From NCBI RefSeq assembly GCF_026239695.1, contig NZ_JAPIVS010000003.1, positions 434,001-498,000 on the forward strand: DNA of 64,000 nt, given 5' to 3'. The DNA is from Pedobacter sp. MC2016-15 (GTDB lineage: Bacteria > Bacteroidota > Bacteroidia > Sphingobacteriales > Sphingobacteriaceae). Of this stretch, positions 45,236-54,553 are shown one piece after another. Under the pieces are notes generated by a model. That model was not told the origin of the DNA, searched no databases, and worked only from the letters and a program-made list of their open reading frames with translations. The position numbers were made by a program, and so were the translations under genes. Position 1 is the first letter of the stretch. Every line of letters begins with the position of its first letter.

Positions 45236-46207
45236 ATGGAAACTCAAAAATCAAACAGTAAGCTGGACCCACAGGTAGAAGCTTTATTAAATCAATTTAA
45301 GTCAGCTGCAGCGCAGGATAATGCGGAGCTCAATTACTCTTCTACAGAAGAGGAAATTACTGCACTTCGACAAAACATGGCGGATTTGATTCCGCTTGGA
45401 GGATTGCCAGAAACGGTCCTGAACATTACAAATCTGAATATACCTGGTCCGGGAGGACCATTGCCCATCAGAATTTACAAACCTGTTGACAAAACTGTAT
45501 TGCCTGTGCTGGTGTATTTTCATGGAGGCGGATTCATTGCTGGTAATTTAGACAGTAGTGACACTTTTTTAAGGGCTCTGTGTAACCGTGCAGATTGTTT
45601 GATTGTTAGCGTTGATTACAGACTTGCTCCAGAACATCCCTTTCCAGCTGCTACGGAGGATGCATATGCGGCGCTCTTGTGGATCTCAAAACATGCAGAT
45701 GTTCTCGATGCCGATGCGAGGAAAATAGCCGTAGGGGGAGACAGCGCGGGAGGAATGCTCGCCGCCTTAATGGCACAGCAAGCTGCTAGGGATGGATTAA
45801 AATTATCATTGCAAGTTTTACTTTACCCAAATCTTGATGCTACAAATTCAAGTGATTCATGGAAAGAGCTGGGCAGCGGGGAATACCTGGTAAGTCTACA
45901 GGAAATGAACAGATGGTATGACCATTATATACCTTCCACATTCAGCAGGGAAAACCCTAAGATATCGCCACTTTTCGCTAGAGACCTGGCTGGACTTGCG
46001 CCGGCATTAATTATCACGGCTGAATTAGATCCTTTGCGTGATGAAGGTACTGAATATGCGGCACGACTTAGAAAGTCTGATAACAAGGTGTCAGAGAAGC
46101 AGTTTCCGGGTATGATTCATGGATTTGCATCTTTGGCAGGTGTCTTGGACGCCGGAAAAAAATTGATTGATGATGTTGGTGCTTCCCTCGAAAGTAGTTT
46201 TCTCTAG
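45236..46207 (+). CDS. Alpha/beta hydrolase (hormone-sensitive-lipase-like esterase)
   Basis: A 323-residue cytoplasmic esterase of the HSL family. The HGGG oxyanion motif is in VYFHGGGFIAGN, the nucleophile elbow is GDSAGGMLAAL, the catalytic Asp is near ITAELDPLRDEG, and the His is in GMIHGFASL. It acts on short-chain esters by family; the real substrate is not known. It is a single-gene unit convergent with purM. Confidence 0.92.
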   Translation: METQKSNSKLDPQVEALLNQFKSAAAQDNAELNYSSTEEEITALRQNMADLIPLGGLPETVLNITNLNIPGPGGPLPIRIYKPVDKTVLPVLVYFHGGGFIAGNLDSSDTFLRALCNRADCLIVSVDYRLAPEHPFPAATEDAYAALLWISKHADVLDADARKIAVGGDSAGGMLAALMAQQAARDGLKLSLQVLLYPNLDATNSSDSWKELGSGEYLVSLQEMNRWYDHYIPSTFSRENPKISPLFARDLAGLAPALIITAELDPLRDEGTEYAARLRKSDNKVSEKQFPGMIHGFASLAGVLDAGKKLIDDVGASLESSFL

Positions 46208-46215
46208 ATAGCAAG

Positions 46216-46251
46216 ATAGCATGAAGACAGATGTAGATGTCTTCATGCTAT
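46216..46251. terminator. Terminator-like hairpin between the esterase and purM
   Basis: A perfect 14-base stem (46216-46229 with 46238-46251) and eight-base loop between convergent genes. No run of T directly follows on either strand, so it may act as an RNA 3'-end stabiliser or weak terminator. Confidence 0.6.
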
Positions 46252-46259
46252 TAGTTAAT

Positions 46260-47441
46260 TTATTTATAATTAAAGGTTCCTTTATCGCTGTTAATCGTCA
46301 CTTGCCTGTGATCAGCCGCTTCTACATGACCAATGATCTGTGCGTCGATGTTAAAGCTTTTTGAGATGGCTATGATACTTTCCGCGATTTCCTGAGGTAC
46401 ATATAGCTCCATTCTGTGACCCATATTAAATACCTTATACATTTCTTCCCAGGCAGTGCCAGATTGCTCCTGGATAAGCTCAAACAAGGGTGGAACTGGA
46501 AACAGATTATCTTTGATCACATGGATATCGTCATTGATAAAGTGAAGAACTTTCGTTTGTGCTCCGCCGCTGCAATGTACAAGCCCGTGGATCTGGTTTC
46601 GATGGGTCTCCAGTACCTGTTTGATCACTGGTGCATAGGTACGGGTAGGAGATAGGACAAGCTTTCCGATTGTGATTTCAGTGTTTTCATCAATCCTGAT
46701 TTTATCAGTCAGCTTTTTACCACCTGAAAATACCAGGTCATAAGGCACAGCAGGGTCGAAACTCTCAGGGTAGGCATCTGCAACTGATTTATCAAATACA
46801 TCATGACGTGCAGAGGTTAGGCCGTTGGAGCCCGTGCCTCCGTTATATTCCGTTTCATAAGTTGCCTGTCCGGATGAAGATAAGCCTATAATTACATCAC
46901 CTGGCTGGATCTTGTGGTTGCTGATAATATCTTCCCGTTTGATGCGGCAGGTAACAGTAGAATCTACGATGATCGTACGCACCAGGTCGCCGACATCTGC
47001 GGTCTCACCACCCGTAGAATAGATAGAAATGCCCATTTCGCGCAGCTCTGCAAGAATTTCTTCTGTTCCGTTGATCACAGCAGCAATCACTTCACCGGTG
47101 ATGAGGTTTTTATTTCTGCCGATGGTAGAAGATAAAAGGATATGGTCTGTAGCACCTACACAGATCAGGTCGTCCAGGTTCATGATGATCGCATCCTGAG
47201 CGATACCTTTCCAAACCGAGATATCTCCCGTTTCTTTCCAGTAAACGTAAGCCAGTGAAGATTTTGTTCCGGCACCATCAGCATGCATAATATTGCAGAA
47301 AGCGTCGTCATTACCCAGTATATCAGGGATGATCTTACAAAAAGCCTGAGGAAAAATACCTTTATCTATGTTTTTGATGGCTTGGTGCACATCTTCTTTC
47401 GAGGCAGAGACGCCACGCTGGTTGTACCGGTTATCACTCAT
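46260..47441 (-). CDS. purM: Phosphoribosylformylglycinamidine cyclo-ligase
   Basis: A 393-residue AIR synthetase of purine synthesis, closing the imidazole ring with ATP. The family motifs are HADGAGTKSSLAY near residue 53, QDAIIMNLDDLICVGATD near 82, GGETADVGDLV near 147, and GLSSSGQATYE. It is the Bacteroidota form, about 40 residues longer than E. coli PurM. A TATCTTTG box lies seven bases upstream of the ATG (47456-47449, minus). purB lies about 13 kb away, so purine genes are scattered. Confidence 0.92.
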   Translation of the reverse strand: MSDNRYNQRGVSASKEDVHQAIKNIDKGIFPQAFCKIIPDILGNDDAFCNIMHADGAGTKSSLAYVYWKETGDISVWKGIAQDAIIMNLDDLICVGATDHILLSSTIGRNKNLITGEVIAAVINGTEEILAELREMGISIYSTGGETADVGDLVRTIIVDSTVTCRIKREDIISNHKIQPGDVIIGLSSSGQATYETEYNGGTGSNGLTSARHDVFDKSVADAYPESFDPAVPYDLVFSGGKKLTDKIRIDENTEITIGKLVLSPTRTYAPVIKQVLETHRNQIHGLVHCSGGAQTKVLHFINDDIHVIKDNLFPVPPLFELIQEQSGTAWEEMYKVFNMGHRMELYVPQEIAESIIAISKSFNIDAQIIGHVEAADHRQVTINSDKGTFNYK

Positions 47442-47496
47442 ATTGCTGCAAAGATAGGGAAACGCATGAATGTAGACGATTCAGGCTGAAAAAAAA

Positions 47497-47525
47497 TAAC
47501 CTCTGCTTTTTAAGGGCAGAGGTTA
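47497..47525 (-). terminator. Terminator of the glutamine synthetase III gene
   Basis: A ten-base stem (47497-47506 with 47516-47525), followed on minus by a run of T (complement of 47489-47496). It lies just after the glutamine synthetase stop and before purM. Confidence 0.82.
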
Positions 47526-47546
47526 TATTAGTTAAATGAGGATATT

Positions 47547-49730
47547 TTATTTTAAAAATAATAATTCTCTGAATTTAGGCAATGGCCAAACGCTGTCATC
47601 AACCAATTGCTCCAGTTTGTCAGCATGGTAACGGATGTTGTCAAAATGAGATTTAACCTGAGTATCATAAGCGATCGCTTTTTCTCTGTGGTCTTCGATT
47701 CCATTAGCAACTTTACGTGCCTCAAGCATCGCATCAATACTACCTTTTACAACAGATAAATGCTCAGATAATTTATTGATAATAGCTACCGGAACATCTA
47801 AAGTCTCCTTTGCTAAACCAACTTCTTTCAGGCTCTTTGCATTTTCTAATAATGCATTCTGATAAGATATCGCAGCAGGAATGATCATGGTATTGGCTAC
47901 CTCGCCCATTACCCTTGCTTCGATCTGAAGTTTTTTATAGTAGTCTTCTAAAAGGATTTCATGACGTGCATGTAATTCGCGTTTAGTGAAAACGTTAGTT
48001 TTCTCAAAAAGCTCAGTTGATTTGTCAGAGATGTAAGCATCTAGAGCTACAGGAGTAGTTTTGATGTTGGCCAAACCACGTTTAGCAGCTTCATCTTCCC
48101 AGTCCTGGCTGTAACCATTTCCTTCGAAACGGATATCTTTAGATTCTTTAATGTATTTTTTGATAACCGTTAAAAGAGCGATATCTTTTTTCTCTCCTTT
48201 TTTAATCAGCTTATCTACGTCAACTTTGAATTTAATCAATTGATCTGCCATGATTGTGTTTAACACAGTCATTGGAGCAGAAGAGTTTGCCGAAGAACCT
48301 ACAGCACGTAATTCAAATTTGTTACCAGTGAAGGCAAATGGTGAAGTACGGTTACGGTCAGTATTGTCTAAGAGGATTTGTGGGATCTTAGGAATACCTA
48401 ACCATAAAGCATTGTCTTCTTTGATTTTTTTGCTGATGCGTGAGTGCTCGATTTCATCTAACACTTCGTTTAACTGCTGACCAAGGAAGATAGAGATAAT
48501 TGCTGGCGGAGCCTCGTTTGCACCTAAACGGTGATCGTTGCTTACAGAAGCAATACTTGCTCTTAAAAGATCTGCATGCTCATGTACAGCTTTGATCGTA
48601 TTTACAAAGAAAGCCAGGAACATCAGATTGTTTTTTGGAGTTTTTCCAGGAGCAAGTAAGTTTTTACCAGTATCTGTAATCAATGACCAGTTGTTGTGTT
48701 TACCTGAACCGTTGATACCTGCATATGGTTTCTCGTGCAATAACACTTTGAAGTTATGTCTGCGGGCAACCTTTTCCATTACATCCATTAACAATTGATT
48801 GTGGTCAATTGCCAGGTTGATTTCTTCATATATAGGAGCGCATTCAAATTGCAATGGCGCAACTTCGTTGTGACGAGTTTTAAGAGGAATACCTAATTTC
48901 AAGGCTTCATTTTCGAAGTCTACCATGAAAGTGAATACACGCTCAGGAATAGATCCGAAATAATGATCATCCAATTGTTGTCCTTTAGCAGACATATGAC
49001 CAAACAAAGCGCGGCCGGTTAATGCCAGGTCAGGACGTGCATTGAACAATGCAAGATCAACCAGGAAATATTCCTGCTCGATACCTAAAGAGGCAGTTAC
49101 TTTATTAATTCCTTTATCAAAATACTGACAAACATCTACTGCAGCTTTATCCAGTGCATTTAATGCTTTCAATAAAGGTGCTTTATAATCCAGGGCTTCG
49201 CCTGTATAAGCTACAAATACTGTAGGGATACATAATGTTTTTCCAGCTTTGCTTTCCATGATAAATGCGGGTGAAGAAGGATCCCATGCAGTATAACCTC
49301 TGGCTTCGAAAGTATTTCTGATACCGCCGTTAGGGAAACTTGATGCATCAGGCTCTTGTTGTACTAATGCACTACCAGCAAACTTTTCAATTGCACCTTC
49401 ACTGCTTGGTTCAAAGAATGAATCATGTTTCTCTGCTGTTGAACCTGTCAACGGCTGAAACCAGTGAGTATAATGGGTTGCACCTTTAGACATCGCCCAG
49501 TGTTTCATCGCTGTCGCGATTTGGTTTGCATCGTCAGAATTGATTAACTCACCCTGCTCGATTGCCGACACCAATTTCTCATAAACGTCTTTCGATAAGA
49601 AATCTTTCATTTTCTTTCTATCGAACACATTAGAGCCGAAAAACTCAGAAATCTTAACCGATGGGGCTATAACTTCCGGGGAAACTCTATTTTGTGCTTC
49701 TTTTAATGCATTTGTTCTTAAGCTTTTCAT
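47547..49730 (-). CDS. glnN: Glutamine synthetase type III
   Basis: A 727-residue enzyme that makes glutamine from glutamate, ammonia and ATP. It has the GSIII layout with an N-terminal domain (VSPEVIAPSVKISEFFGSNVF), then the catalytic core: GIEQEYFLVD with metal-binding Glu, HNEVAPLQFECAP, HEKPYAGINGSGKHNNWSL with the ATP/glutamate site, and NRTSPFAF. The length of over 700 residues separates it from type I enzymes of about 470. It is a single-gene unit with a good promoter. Confidence 0.95.
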   Translation of the reverse strand: MKSLRTNALKEAQNRVSPEVIAPSVKISEFFGSNVFDRKKMKDFLSKDVYEKLVSAIEQGELINSDDANQIATAMKHWAMSKGATHYTHWFQPLTGSTAEKHDSFFEPSSEGAIEKFAGSALVQQEPDASSFPNGGIRNTFEARGYTAWDPSSPAFIMESKAGKTLCIPTVFVAYTGEALDYKAPLLKALNALDKAAVDVCQYFDKGINKVTASLGIEQEYFLVDLALFNARPDLALTGRALFGHMSAKGQQLDDHYFGSIPERVFTFMVDFENEALKLGIPLKTRHNEVAPLQFECAPIYEEINLAIDHNQLLMDVMEKVARRHNFKVLLHEKPYAGINGSGKHNNWSLITDTGKNLLAPGKTPKNNLMFLAFFVNTIKAVHEHADLLRASIASVSNDHRLGANEAPPAIISIFLGQQLNEVLDEIEHSRISKKIKEDNALWLGIPKIPQILLDNTDRNRTSPFAFTGNKFELRAVGSSANSSAPMTVLNTIMADQLIKFKVDVDKLIKKGEKKDIALLTVIKKYIKESKDIRFEGNGYSQDWEDEAAKRGLANIKTTPVALDAYISDKSTELFEKTNVFTKRELHARHEILLEDYYKKLQIEARVMGEVANTMIIPAAISYQNALLENAKSLKEVGLAKETLDVPVAIINKLSEHLSVVKGSIDAMLEARKVANGIEDHREKAIAYDTQVKSHFDNIRYHADKLEQLVDDSVWPLPKFRELLFLK

Positions 49731-49750
49731 TAGTTTCTTTAAAATTTGAC

Positions 49751-49782
49751 CAAAAATAGAATATTAATTATTAAATGATCAA
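49751..49782 (-). promoter_or_regulatory. Promoter of the glutamine synthetase III gene
   Basis: On minus, TTG (49782-49780), 21 bases, then TATTTTTG (49758-49751). Transcription should start about 15 bases before the ATG. Confidence 0.7.
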
Positions 49783-49992
49783 CAATTTCATGTAAAAAAT
49801 TCAAAATTCTGCAACTTTGTTAGAGCATCTTTGTTTCATTACTTATCCGTACTTCAGATTAACAGATTTACAGCAATTTCCAGCTATCCTATATTGATCT
49901 CTAAGGCCGAAAATCTCTTTTGATTTAATGTTTTTTCGTTATGGAATTGGATAATTTATGTCATCATGTTACTGAACCTAATTCTAAATATC

Positions 49993-50823
49993 ATGATTAA
50001 TATTTCATCCGATCTTTACAAATCAAGCTGGACCGAACTGGTGTTTAAAAACAGAAACAAAGCTTATGGTGCCTATCAGCTACGTGCACAATCCTCATCT
50101 ATTACAATACGATCGCTTCTGATTGTAGCACCCGCTTTTATCCTGCTGTTTGCCGGTCCGGTGCTGTACAGGAAAGTATTTAAAATCCAGCTAGAGCAGC
50201 CAATGATGAGTACTCCTGTTGAGGTGACTACCGTTCAGCCTGCAGAGATCAAACCCCCGGTACAAAAAAATGAACTCCCGGCGCCAGAGCCTTCACAGCA
50301 AAAGCTGAAAACAGTAAAGCTGCCTTCAAAGATCATAGTAACCGAACAGCCTCAGTTGGATGAGACACCGCCAAGTATCAAAGAAATAGAGGATGCCCTG
50401 ATCGGACAGGTAAGCCAGGCTGGAGAAGCCAGCCATGACGTTGTTAGTCCGGTTGTTGGCACTGGTGAGGGGCATGGTACAGTACCCGCTGAAGACAATG
50501 CGGTGTATGACACGGGCGGTGTAGACCAGTTTCCGGAATTCGAAGGTGGGATGGGCGCCTGGTCCAAATTTATACAGCGCAATCTCCGCTACCCCGAAAT
50601 GGCTGTAGAGCAGGAAACACAGGGTAAGGTCTTTGTCAGTTTTGTAGTGGAGAAGGATGGTACCGTATCAAATGTTACTGTGGTCAAAGGAATAGGAGGG
50701 GGCTGTGATGAAGAAGCCATTCGCGTGATCAAAAAATCACCGCGGTGGAGACCTGGAATGCAGCATAATCTTCCGGTGAGGGTACGGTATAATATGCCTC
50801 TGTCTTTCACACTCAGTAAGTAA
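49993..50823 (+). CDS. Energy transducer TonB
   Basis: A 276-residue TonB protein. It has a short cytoplasmic start with SSWTELVFKNRNKAYGAYQLR, the usual Bacteroidota signature, one membrane span near residues 36-56, a Pro/Glu/Lys-rich periplasmic linker, and a C-terminal TonB domain (NLRYPEMAVEQETQGKVFVSF and EEAIRVIKKSPRWRPG). It would transmit the proton-motive force from ExbBD to receptors such as those at 1.4 kb and 35.2 kb. No exbBD genes are adjacent. An ATG at 49966 would add nine hydrophobic residues and is less likely. Confidence 0.92.
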   Translation: MINISSDLYKSSWTELVFKNRNKAYGAYQLRAQSSSITIRSLLIVAPAFILLFAGPVLYRKVFKIQLEQPMMSTPVEVTTVQPAEIKPPVQKNELPAPEPSQQKLKTVKLPSKIIVTEQPQLDETPPSIKEIEDALIGQVSQAGEASHDVVSPVVGTGEGHGTVPAEDNAVYDTGGVDQFPEFEGGMGAWSKFIQRNLRYPEMAVEQETQGKVFVSFVVEKDGTVSNVTVVKGIGGGCDEEAIRVIKKSPRWRPGMQHNLPVRVRYNMPLSFTLSK

Positions 50824-50860
50824 GAAACACCGGGCCGGCTTCATTTGCCGGCTCTTTGTT

Positions 50861-50868
50861 TATATTTG
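50861..50868 (+). promoter_or_regulatory. -7 box just upstream of the VOC protein gene
   Basis: TATATTTG matches TAnnTTTG and ends four bases before the ATG at 50873. No -33 element at the right distance. Confidence 0.4.
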
Positions 50869-50872
50869 CTTC

Positions 50873-51256
50873 ATGTTAAAAAGAATCCATCACGTGGCAA
50901 TTATTTGCTCCGATTATGCAGCCAGCAAAAACTTCTATGTCAATATCCTGGGACTAAAGATTGTGCAGGAAGTTTACAGGGTAGAAAGAAAATCATATAA
51001 ATTGGATCTTTCTGTAGGCGGGTTATATCAGATTGAACTCTTCTCTTTTGTGAATCCACCTGAACGAGCTTCCGGACCTGAAGCAAGGGGATTACGTCAT
51101 CTTGCTTTTGAAGTTGACGATGTTGCAGCAGTTGCCGCTGAACTGAATGCCAAAGGGGTGCTAACTGAAGATGTCAGGGTTGACGAACATACGGGGAACA
51201 AGTTTACTTTCTTTACTGACCCTGATGGTTTGCCATTAGAAATCTATCAATCCTGA
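50873..51256 (+). CDS. VOC family protein (glyoxalase-like, YaeR type)
   Basis: A 127-residue single vicinal-oxygen-chelate domain. It opens with IHHVAIICSDYAASKNFYVNILGLK and ends FTFFTDPDGLPLEIYQS. The His, Glu and other metal-ligand positions (HHVA, LYQIELF, RHLAFEV, LEIY) are in place. The pattern resembles YaeR/SMU1112c-type proteins of unknown substrate. Its TGA overlaps the ATG of the methyltransferase gene, so the two are translationally coupled. Confidence 0.88.
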   Translation: MLKRIHHVAIICSDYAASKNFYVNILGLKIVQEVYRVERKSYKLDLSVGGLYQIELFSFVNPPERASGPEARGLRHLAFEVDDVAAVAAELNAKGVLTEDVRVDEHTGNKFTFFTDPDGLPLEIYQS

Positions 51257-51963
51257 TGGGCAGTATCTTTAAGTTTAAACAATTTGAAGTCGACCAGAAT
51301 GGTTGTGCAATGAAAATAAATACGGATGGCGTCCTTTTGGGCGCCATTGCTGTTCAGCAGCAGCCCGGCAATATCCTTGACATCGGCACAGGAACCGGGG
51401 TGATTGCAATGATGATGGCCCAACGTTATTTATCCGCCAGAGTAGATGCTGTTGAAATTGATCCCTCTGCCGCTGCAGCAGCTGCACAGAACTTCAGTCA
51501 TTCTCCCTTTGCTGATAGGATGCGCGTTTATCCGGTAGCTTTTGAAAAATTTGCAGCAACAGCAAAATATGATTTGATTATTTCCAATCCTCCTTATTTT
51601 GTCAACGACCTGAAGAATAATGAAAAAAGAAAGGAACTTGCGCGACATGCATCTGAGGATTTCTTTGGACTGATGCTGCGTAATGCGGCATCGATGCTCC
51701 ATAACAATGGTTTTTTATGGATGATCCTGCCTGTTAAACAAGCAGAAGATGTCGTTGTGAATGCGATTCTTTACAAATTACATCTCTCTGTGGTCATTCA
51801 TATCTACTCCGATAAATCTAAGCAGGAATTCAGACGGATCATCTGCCTGGATTTCGATAGCAGTAAACTGTTGAAGGAAGAGCATGTTTACATTTATCAG
51901 TCTCAGGGAGAGTACACCGTACAGTATAAAAAACTTTTGAAGGATTTTTTCCTGGCATTTTAA
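51256..51963 (+). CDS. tRNA1(Val) (adenine-37 N6)-methyltransferase-like
   Basis: A 235-residue class I SAM-dependent methyltransferase of the TrmN6/YfiC type. It has the opening FKQFEVDQNGCAMKINTDGVLLGA, the SAM motif LDIGTGTGVIAMMMAQRY and the N6-adenine motif IISNPPYF. By homology to E. coli YfiC it would modify A37 of tRNA-Val; other Bacteroidota members have not all been tested. It overlaps the VOC gene by one base. Confidence 0.9.
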   Translation: MGSIFKFKQFEVDQNGCAMKINTDGVLLGAIAVQQQPGNILDIGTGTGVIAMMMAQRYLSARVDAVEIDPSAAAAAAQNFSHSPFADRMRVYPVAFEKFAATAKYDLIISNPPYFVNDLKNNEKRKELARHASEDFFGLMLRNAASMLHNNGFLWMILPVKQAEDVVVNAILYKLHLSVVIHIYSDKSKQEFRRIICLDFDSSKLLKEEHVYIYQSQGEYTVQYKKLLKDFFLAF

Positions 51964-52003
51964 ATACCATTTTACAGATTAAGCAGATTTAAAAAAAAAT
52001 ATT

Positions 52004-52495
52004 ATGAAAAAAATTGGACTCATATCTGATACCCATGGGTATTTAGACGACGCCGTTTTTAAGCATTTTGATGCCTGCGATGAAGTCTGGCATGCCGGAG
52101 ATTTTGGTCCGGATGTAGCTGAAAAACTCGCCGCCTTTAAACCACTGAAAGGAGTATACGGAAATATTGATGACGAACTGATCAGGAATGAATTTCCTGA
52201 GAAAATACGATTTAGCTGTGAACAGGTTGATGTTTTTATGATTCATATTGGTGGCTATCCGGGCAAATATGTGCCCTCTGTAAAGACGGAAATATACAAT
52301 AAGCCCCCAAAACTATTTATCACAGGGCACTCACATATCTTAAAAGTTATGTTCGATCCCAAGATTCAATGTTTGCACATAAATCCCGGAGCAGCAGGAA
52401 GATCCGGATGGCATAAAGTGAAAACTTTAATACGTTTCTGTATTTCAGATGAAAAAATACATACCTTAGAGGCAATAGAATTAGGTAATAGATAA
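52004..52495 (+). CDS. YfcE/MJ0936-type metallophosphoesterase
   Basis: A 163-residue calcineurin-like phosphodiesterase. Motifs are LISDTHGYL (D-x-H), HAGDFG (GD), VYGNID (GN), MIHIGG, and ITGHSH followed by NPGAAG. The size and GHSH...NPG ending match the YfcE-type group, which hydrolyses simple phosphodiesters in vitro. It is cytoplasmic. The fbp gene begins 24 bases downstream. Confidence 0.92.
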   Translation: MKKIGLISDTHGYLDDAVFKHFDACDEVWHAGDFGPDVAEKLAAFKPLKGVYGNIDDELIRNEFPEKIRFSCEQVDVFMIHIGGYPGKYVPSVKTEIYNKPPKLFITGHSHILKVMFDPKIQCLHINPGAAGRSGWHKVKTLIRFCISDEKIHTLEAIELGNR

Positions 52496-52519
52496 CGTAT
52501 TAAATACACTAAGTAAATT

Positions 52520-53548
52520 ATGTCAGGAATAAAAACACTAGGACAATTCATCATTGAGAAACAAGCTGATTTCTCGTACGCCAAAGGCGAACTTTCCAGA
52601 TTATTAAGAGATATAGGTATCGCGGCCAAGATCGTGAACCGGGAAGTGAACAAGGCAGGTCTGGTTAATATTCTTGGCGATGCAGGTACGGTCAATATCC
52701 AGGGGGAGGGGCAGAAAAAACTGGACATCTTTGCGAACACACAATTTATCTCTGCATTAACCAGTGGGGGAGAATGTTGTATAGTTGCTACAGAAGAGGA
52801 GGATGATTTTGTACCCATAGATTCCCCGGTATCAAAGAATGCCAAGTACATTGTATGTATAGATCCGCTTGACGGCTCTTCCAATACAGATGTAAACGTG
52901 GCAGTGGGTACCATTTTTTCTATCTACCGAAGAAAATCTACTGAAGGCATGGCTACCATCACCGATGTGTTGCAAAGAGGTACAGAACAGGTGGCTGCAG
53001 GGTATGTGATTTATGGTTCCTCTACGATGATGGTCTATACTACCGGCAAAGGAGTGAACGGTTTTACTTTAGATCCTTCCATAGGTGAATTCTGCCTCTC
53101 TCATCCCGATCTGAAAATCCCTGAAGACGGTCATATTTATTCTATTAATGAAGGCAATTATGTGCATTTTCCAAAAGGCGTGAAAAAGTATATTAAGTAT
53201 GCTCAGGTACATGACAGAGCTACAAACAGACCATACACGTCCAGATATATTGGCTCTATGGTAGCAGATATCCATCGCAACCTGATTATGGGCGGCATTT
53301 ACATCTATCCGACTACGGCCAGTTCACCTAATGGAAAGCTGAGGTTGCTGTATGAATGTAATCCCATGGCCTTCATTGTGGAACAGGCGGGTGGATTTGC
53401 TTCAGATGGATTTAAAAGGATATTGGAAATTGAGCCGGTAGAACTGCACCAGCGGTCGTCCATTTTTATTGGCTCCAGGAAAATGGTGAGTATGGCAGAA
53501 CAGATGATGACAGAATTTGCTCTCGAAGCGGGTCAGATCAATCAATAA
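52520..53548 (+). CDS. fbp: Class 1 fructose-1,6-bisphosphatase
   Basis: A 342-residue gluconeogenic phosphatase. The metal site is seen in ATEEEDDFV and [19 protein letters not shown], and the substrate site in [30 protein letters not shown] and [20 protein letters not shown] (shortened motifs: DPLDGSSN and [11 protein letters not shown]). The length is normal for the class 1 family. It is convergent with rnhA, with one base between the stops. Confidence 0.96.
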   Translation: MSGIKTLGQFIIEKQADFSYAKGELSRLLRDIGIAAKIVNREVNKAGLVNILGDAGTVNIQGEGQKKLDIFANTQFISALTSGGECCIVATEEEDDFVPIDSPVSKNAKYIVCIDPLDGSSNTDVNVAVGTIFSIYRRKSTEGMATITDVLQRGTEQVAAGYVIYGSSTMMVYTTGKGVNGFTLDPSIGEFCLSHPDLKIPEDGHIYSINEGNYVHFPKGVKKYIKYAQVHDRATNRPYTSRYIGSMVADIHRNLIMGGIYIYPTTASSPNGKLRLLYECNPMAFIVEQAGGFASDGFKRILEIEPVELHQRSSIFIGSRKMVSMAEQMMTEFALEAGQINQ

Positions 53549-53549
53549 T

Positions 53550-54023
53550 TTACAGCAAAGTACTTCTATTTCTCTCAGCCTCGAATTCTGCATCGATTTC
53601 GAGGCTTTCTCTTTTCTTGCCCGCTGCTACAGCCAGTTCATCGCATCTTTCGTTTTCTGGATGAGCATTGTGTCCCTTGATCCAGATAAATTTTACATCA
53701 TGTAGTTTGTATACCGCCAGGAAACGCATCCAGAGATCCTTATTCTTCTTTCCTGCAAAGCCTTTCTTTACCCATCCGAAAACCCATTTTTTCTCTACAG
53801 AGTCCACAACATATTTGGAATCGGAATATATAGTAACCTGTTCTCCGGGTTTTTTGATCGCATTCAGACCCACGATCACTGCAAGAAGTTCCATGCGGTT
53901 ATTGGTAGTCATACGAAAACCACCGCTTAGCTCTTTATAATGACTGCCGGAACGCAGGATTACTCCGTATCCACCAGGACCTGGATTGCCACTTGCTGCG
54001 CCGTCGGTATAAATCTCAATCAT
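53550..54023 (-). CDS. rnhA: Ribonuclease HI
   Basis: A 157-residue enzyme that removes RNA from RNA-DNA hybrids. The catalytic carboxylates are visible in IYTDGAASGNPGPGGYG (Asp), TNNRMELLAVIVGL (Glu), IYSDSKYVVDS (Asp) and the later HPENERCDELA (Asp); the His loop is KGHNAHPENE. It has the basic protrusion KKWVFGWVKKGFAGKKNKDL typical of the E. coli type. It follows tRNA-His on the same strand beyond a terminator. Confidence 0.95.
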   Translation of the reverse strand: MIEIYTDGAASGNPGPGGYGVILRSGSHYKELSGGFRMTTNNRMELLAVIVGLNAIKKPGEQVTIYSDSKYVVDSVEKKWVFGWVKKGFAGKKNKDLWMRFLAVYKLHDVKFIWIKGHNAHPENERCDELAVAAGKKRESLEIDAEFEAERNRSTLL

Positions 54024-54071
54024 TTTTTATATTCCTGGTTGGTGATGAACTAAAATTTGTCTGTAAACAAA

Positions 54072-54097
54072 AAAAGCAGCCGTTTCTGGCTGCTTTT
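54072..54097 (-). terminator. Terminator of tRNA-His
   Basis: A ten-base stem (54072-54081 with 54088-54097) with loop of six, followed on minus by a run of T. It lies eight bases after the tRNA 3' end. Confidence 0.85.
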
Positions 54098-54105
54098 AAA
54101 ACTTG

Positions 54106-54180
54106 GGTGGAATATGGGGCTCGAACCCACGACCCTCGGTACCACAAACCGATGCTCTAACCAACTGAGCTAAAACCACC
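54106..54180 (-). tRNA. tRNA-His (anticodon GTG) with two acceptor mismatches
   Basis: D arm GCTCAGTTGGTTAGAGC, anticodon stem TCGGT/ACCGA with loop TTGTGGT (anticodon GTG), and T arm GTGGGTTCGAGCCCCAT. A G at 54180 provides the extra 5' G(-1) that pairs with discriminator C, as in tRNA-His. The acceptor stem GTGGTTT/ATTCCAC has two adjacent U-U mismatches at pairs 5-68 and 6-67. It has a consensus promoter and terminator and is probably functional. Confidence 0.88.
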
Positions 54181-54196
54181 ATGTTTTTCAGTTTGA

Positions 54197-54226
54197 CAAA
54201 AGTACACTTTTAATGTGTCTCTGCAA
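54197..54226 (-). promoter_or_regulatory. Promoter of tRNA-His
   Basis: On minus, TTG (54226-54224), 19 bases, then TACTTTTG (54204-54197): an exact consensus match. Transcription would start about ten bases before the tRNA. Confidence 0.8.
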
Positions 54227-54474
54227 ATATTTTTGAAGAAGAATTTGAAATAATTTTTAAACAATTCATAAACAGCTTCTTGCAAATGAAAAAAAATAAA
54301 AAAAAATTGCTGGCCGGACTAAAGGGGCTAAAATGTCCGCTAAAATGCGAATCTAAGCAGTATGCGCAGATTTAGAAAGAATGGCTGATGTGATTGAATT
54401 AACATTGAAATGTTAAATATTTAATATTCTCCAAAAAAGAATGTTCAAACTTTCGTTTTATTCGAAAAGAATAT

Positions 54475-54482
54475 TACATTTG
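54475..54482 (+). promoter_or_regulatory. -7 box of a candidate small RNA
   Basis: TACATTTG matches TAnnTTTG. A TTC at 54452-54454, 20 bases upstream, resembles the -33 TTG. Confidence 0.5.
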
Positions 54483-54488
54483 GGCTTA

Positions 54489-54553
54489 CCCTTTCAAGGG
54501 TATGTTTTTCATAGGTAGATGTAGGGCCGAAAATTTATTTTCGGCCCTTTTTT
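54489..54553 (+). ncRNA. Candidate small RNA of about 65 nucleotides
   Basis: Starts just after a -7 box. It has a small hairpin (TACCCT/AGGGTA, 54487-54502) and ends in an 11-base-pair terminator (54523-54533 with 54538-54548) with six T. It lies upstream of ubiX; the alternative is an attenuated ubiX leader. Confidence 0.45.

Noticed and set aside
54327..54347. Short direct repeat GCTAAAATG (two copies, 12-base period)
   Set aside because: Only two copies; too short to call a repeat family or CRISPR-like array.
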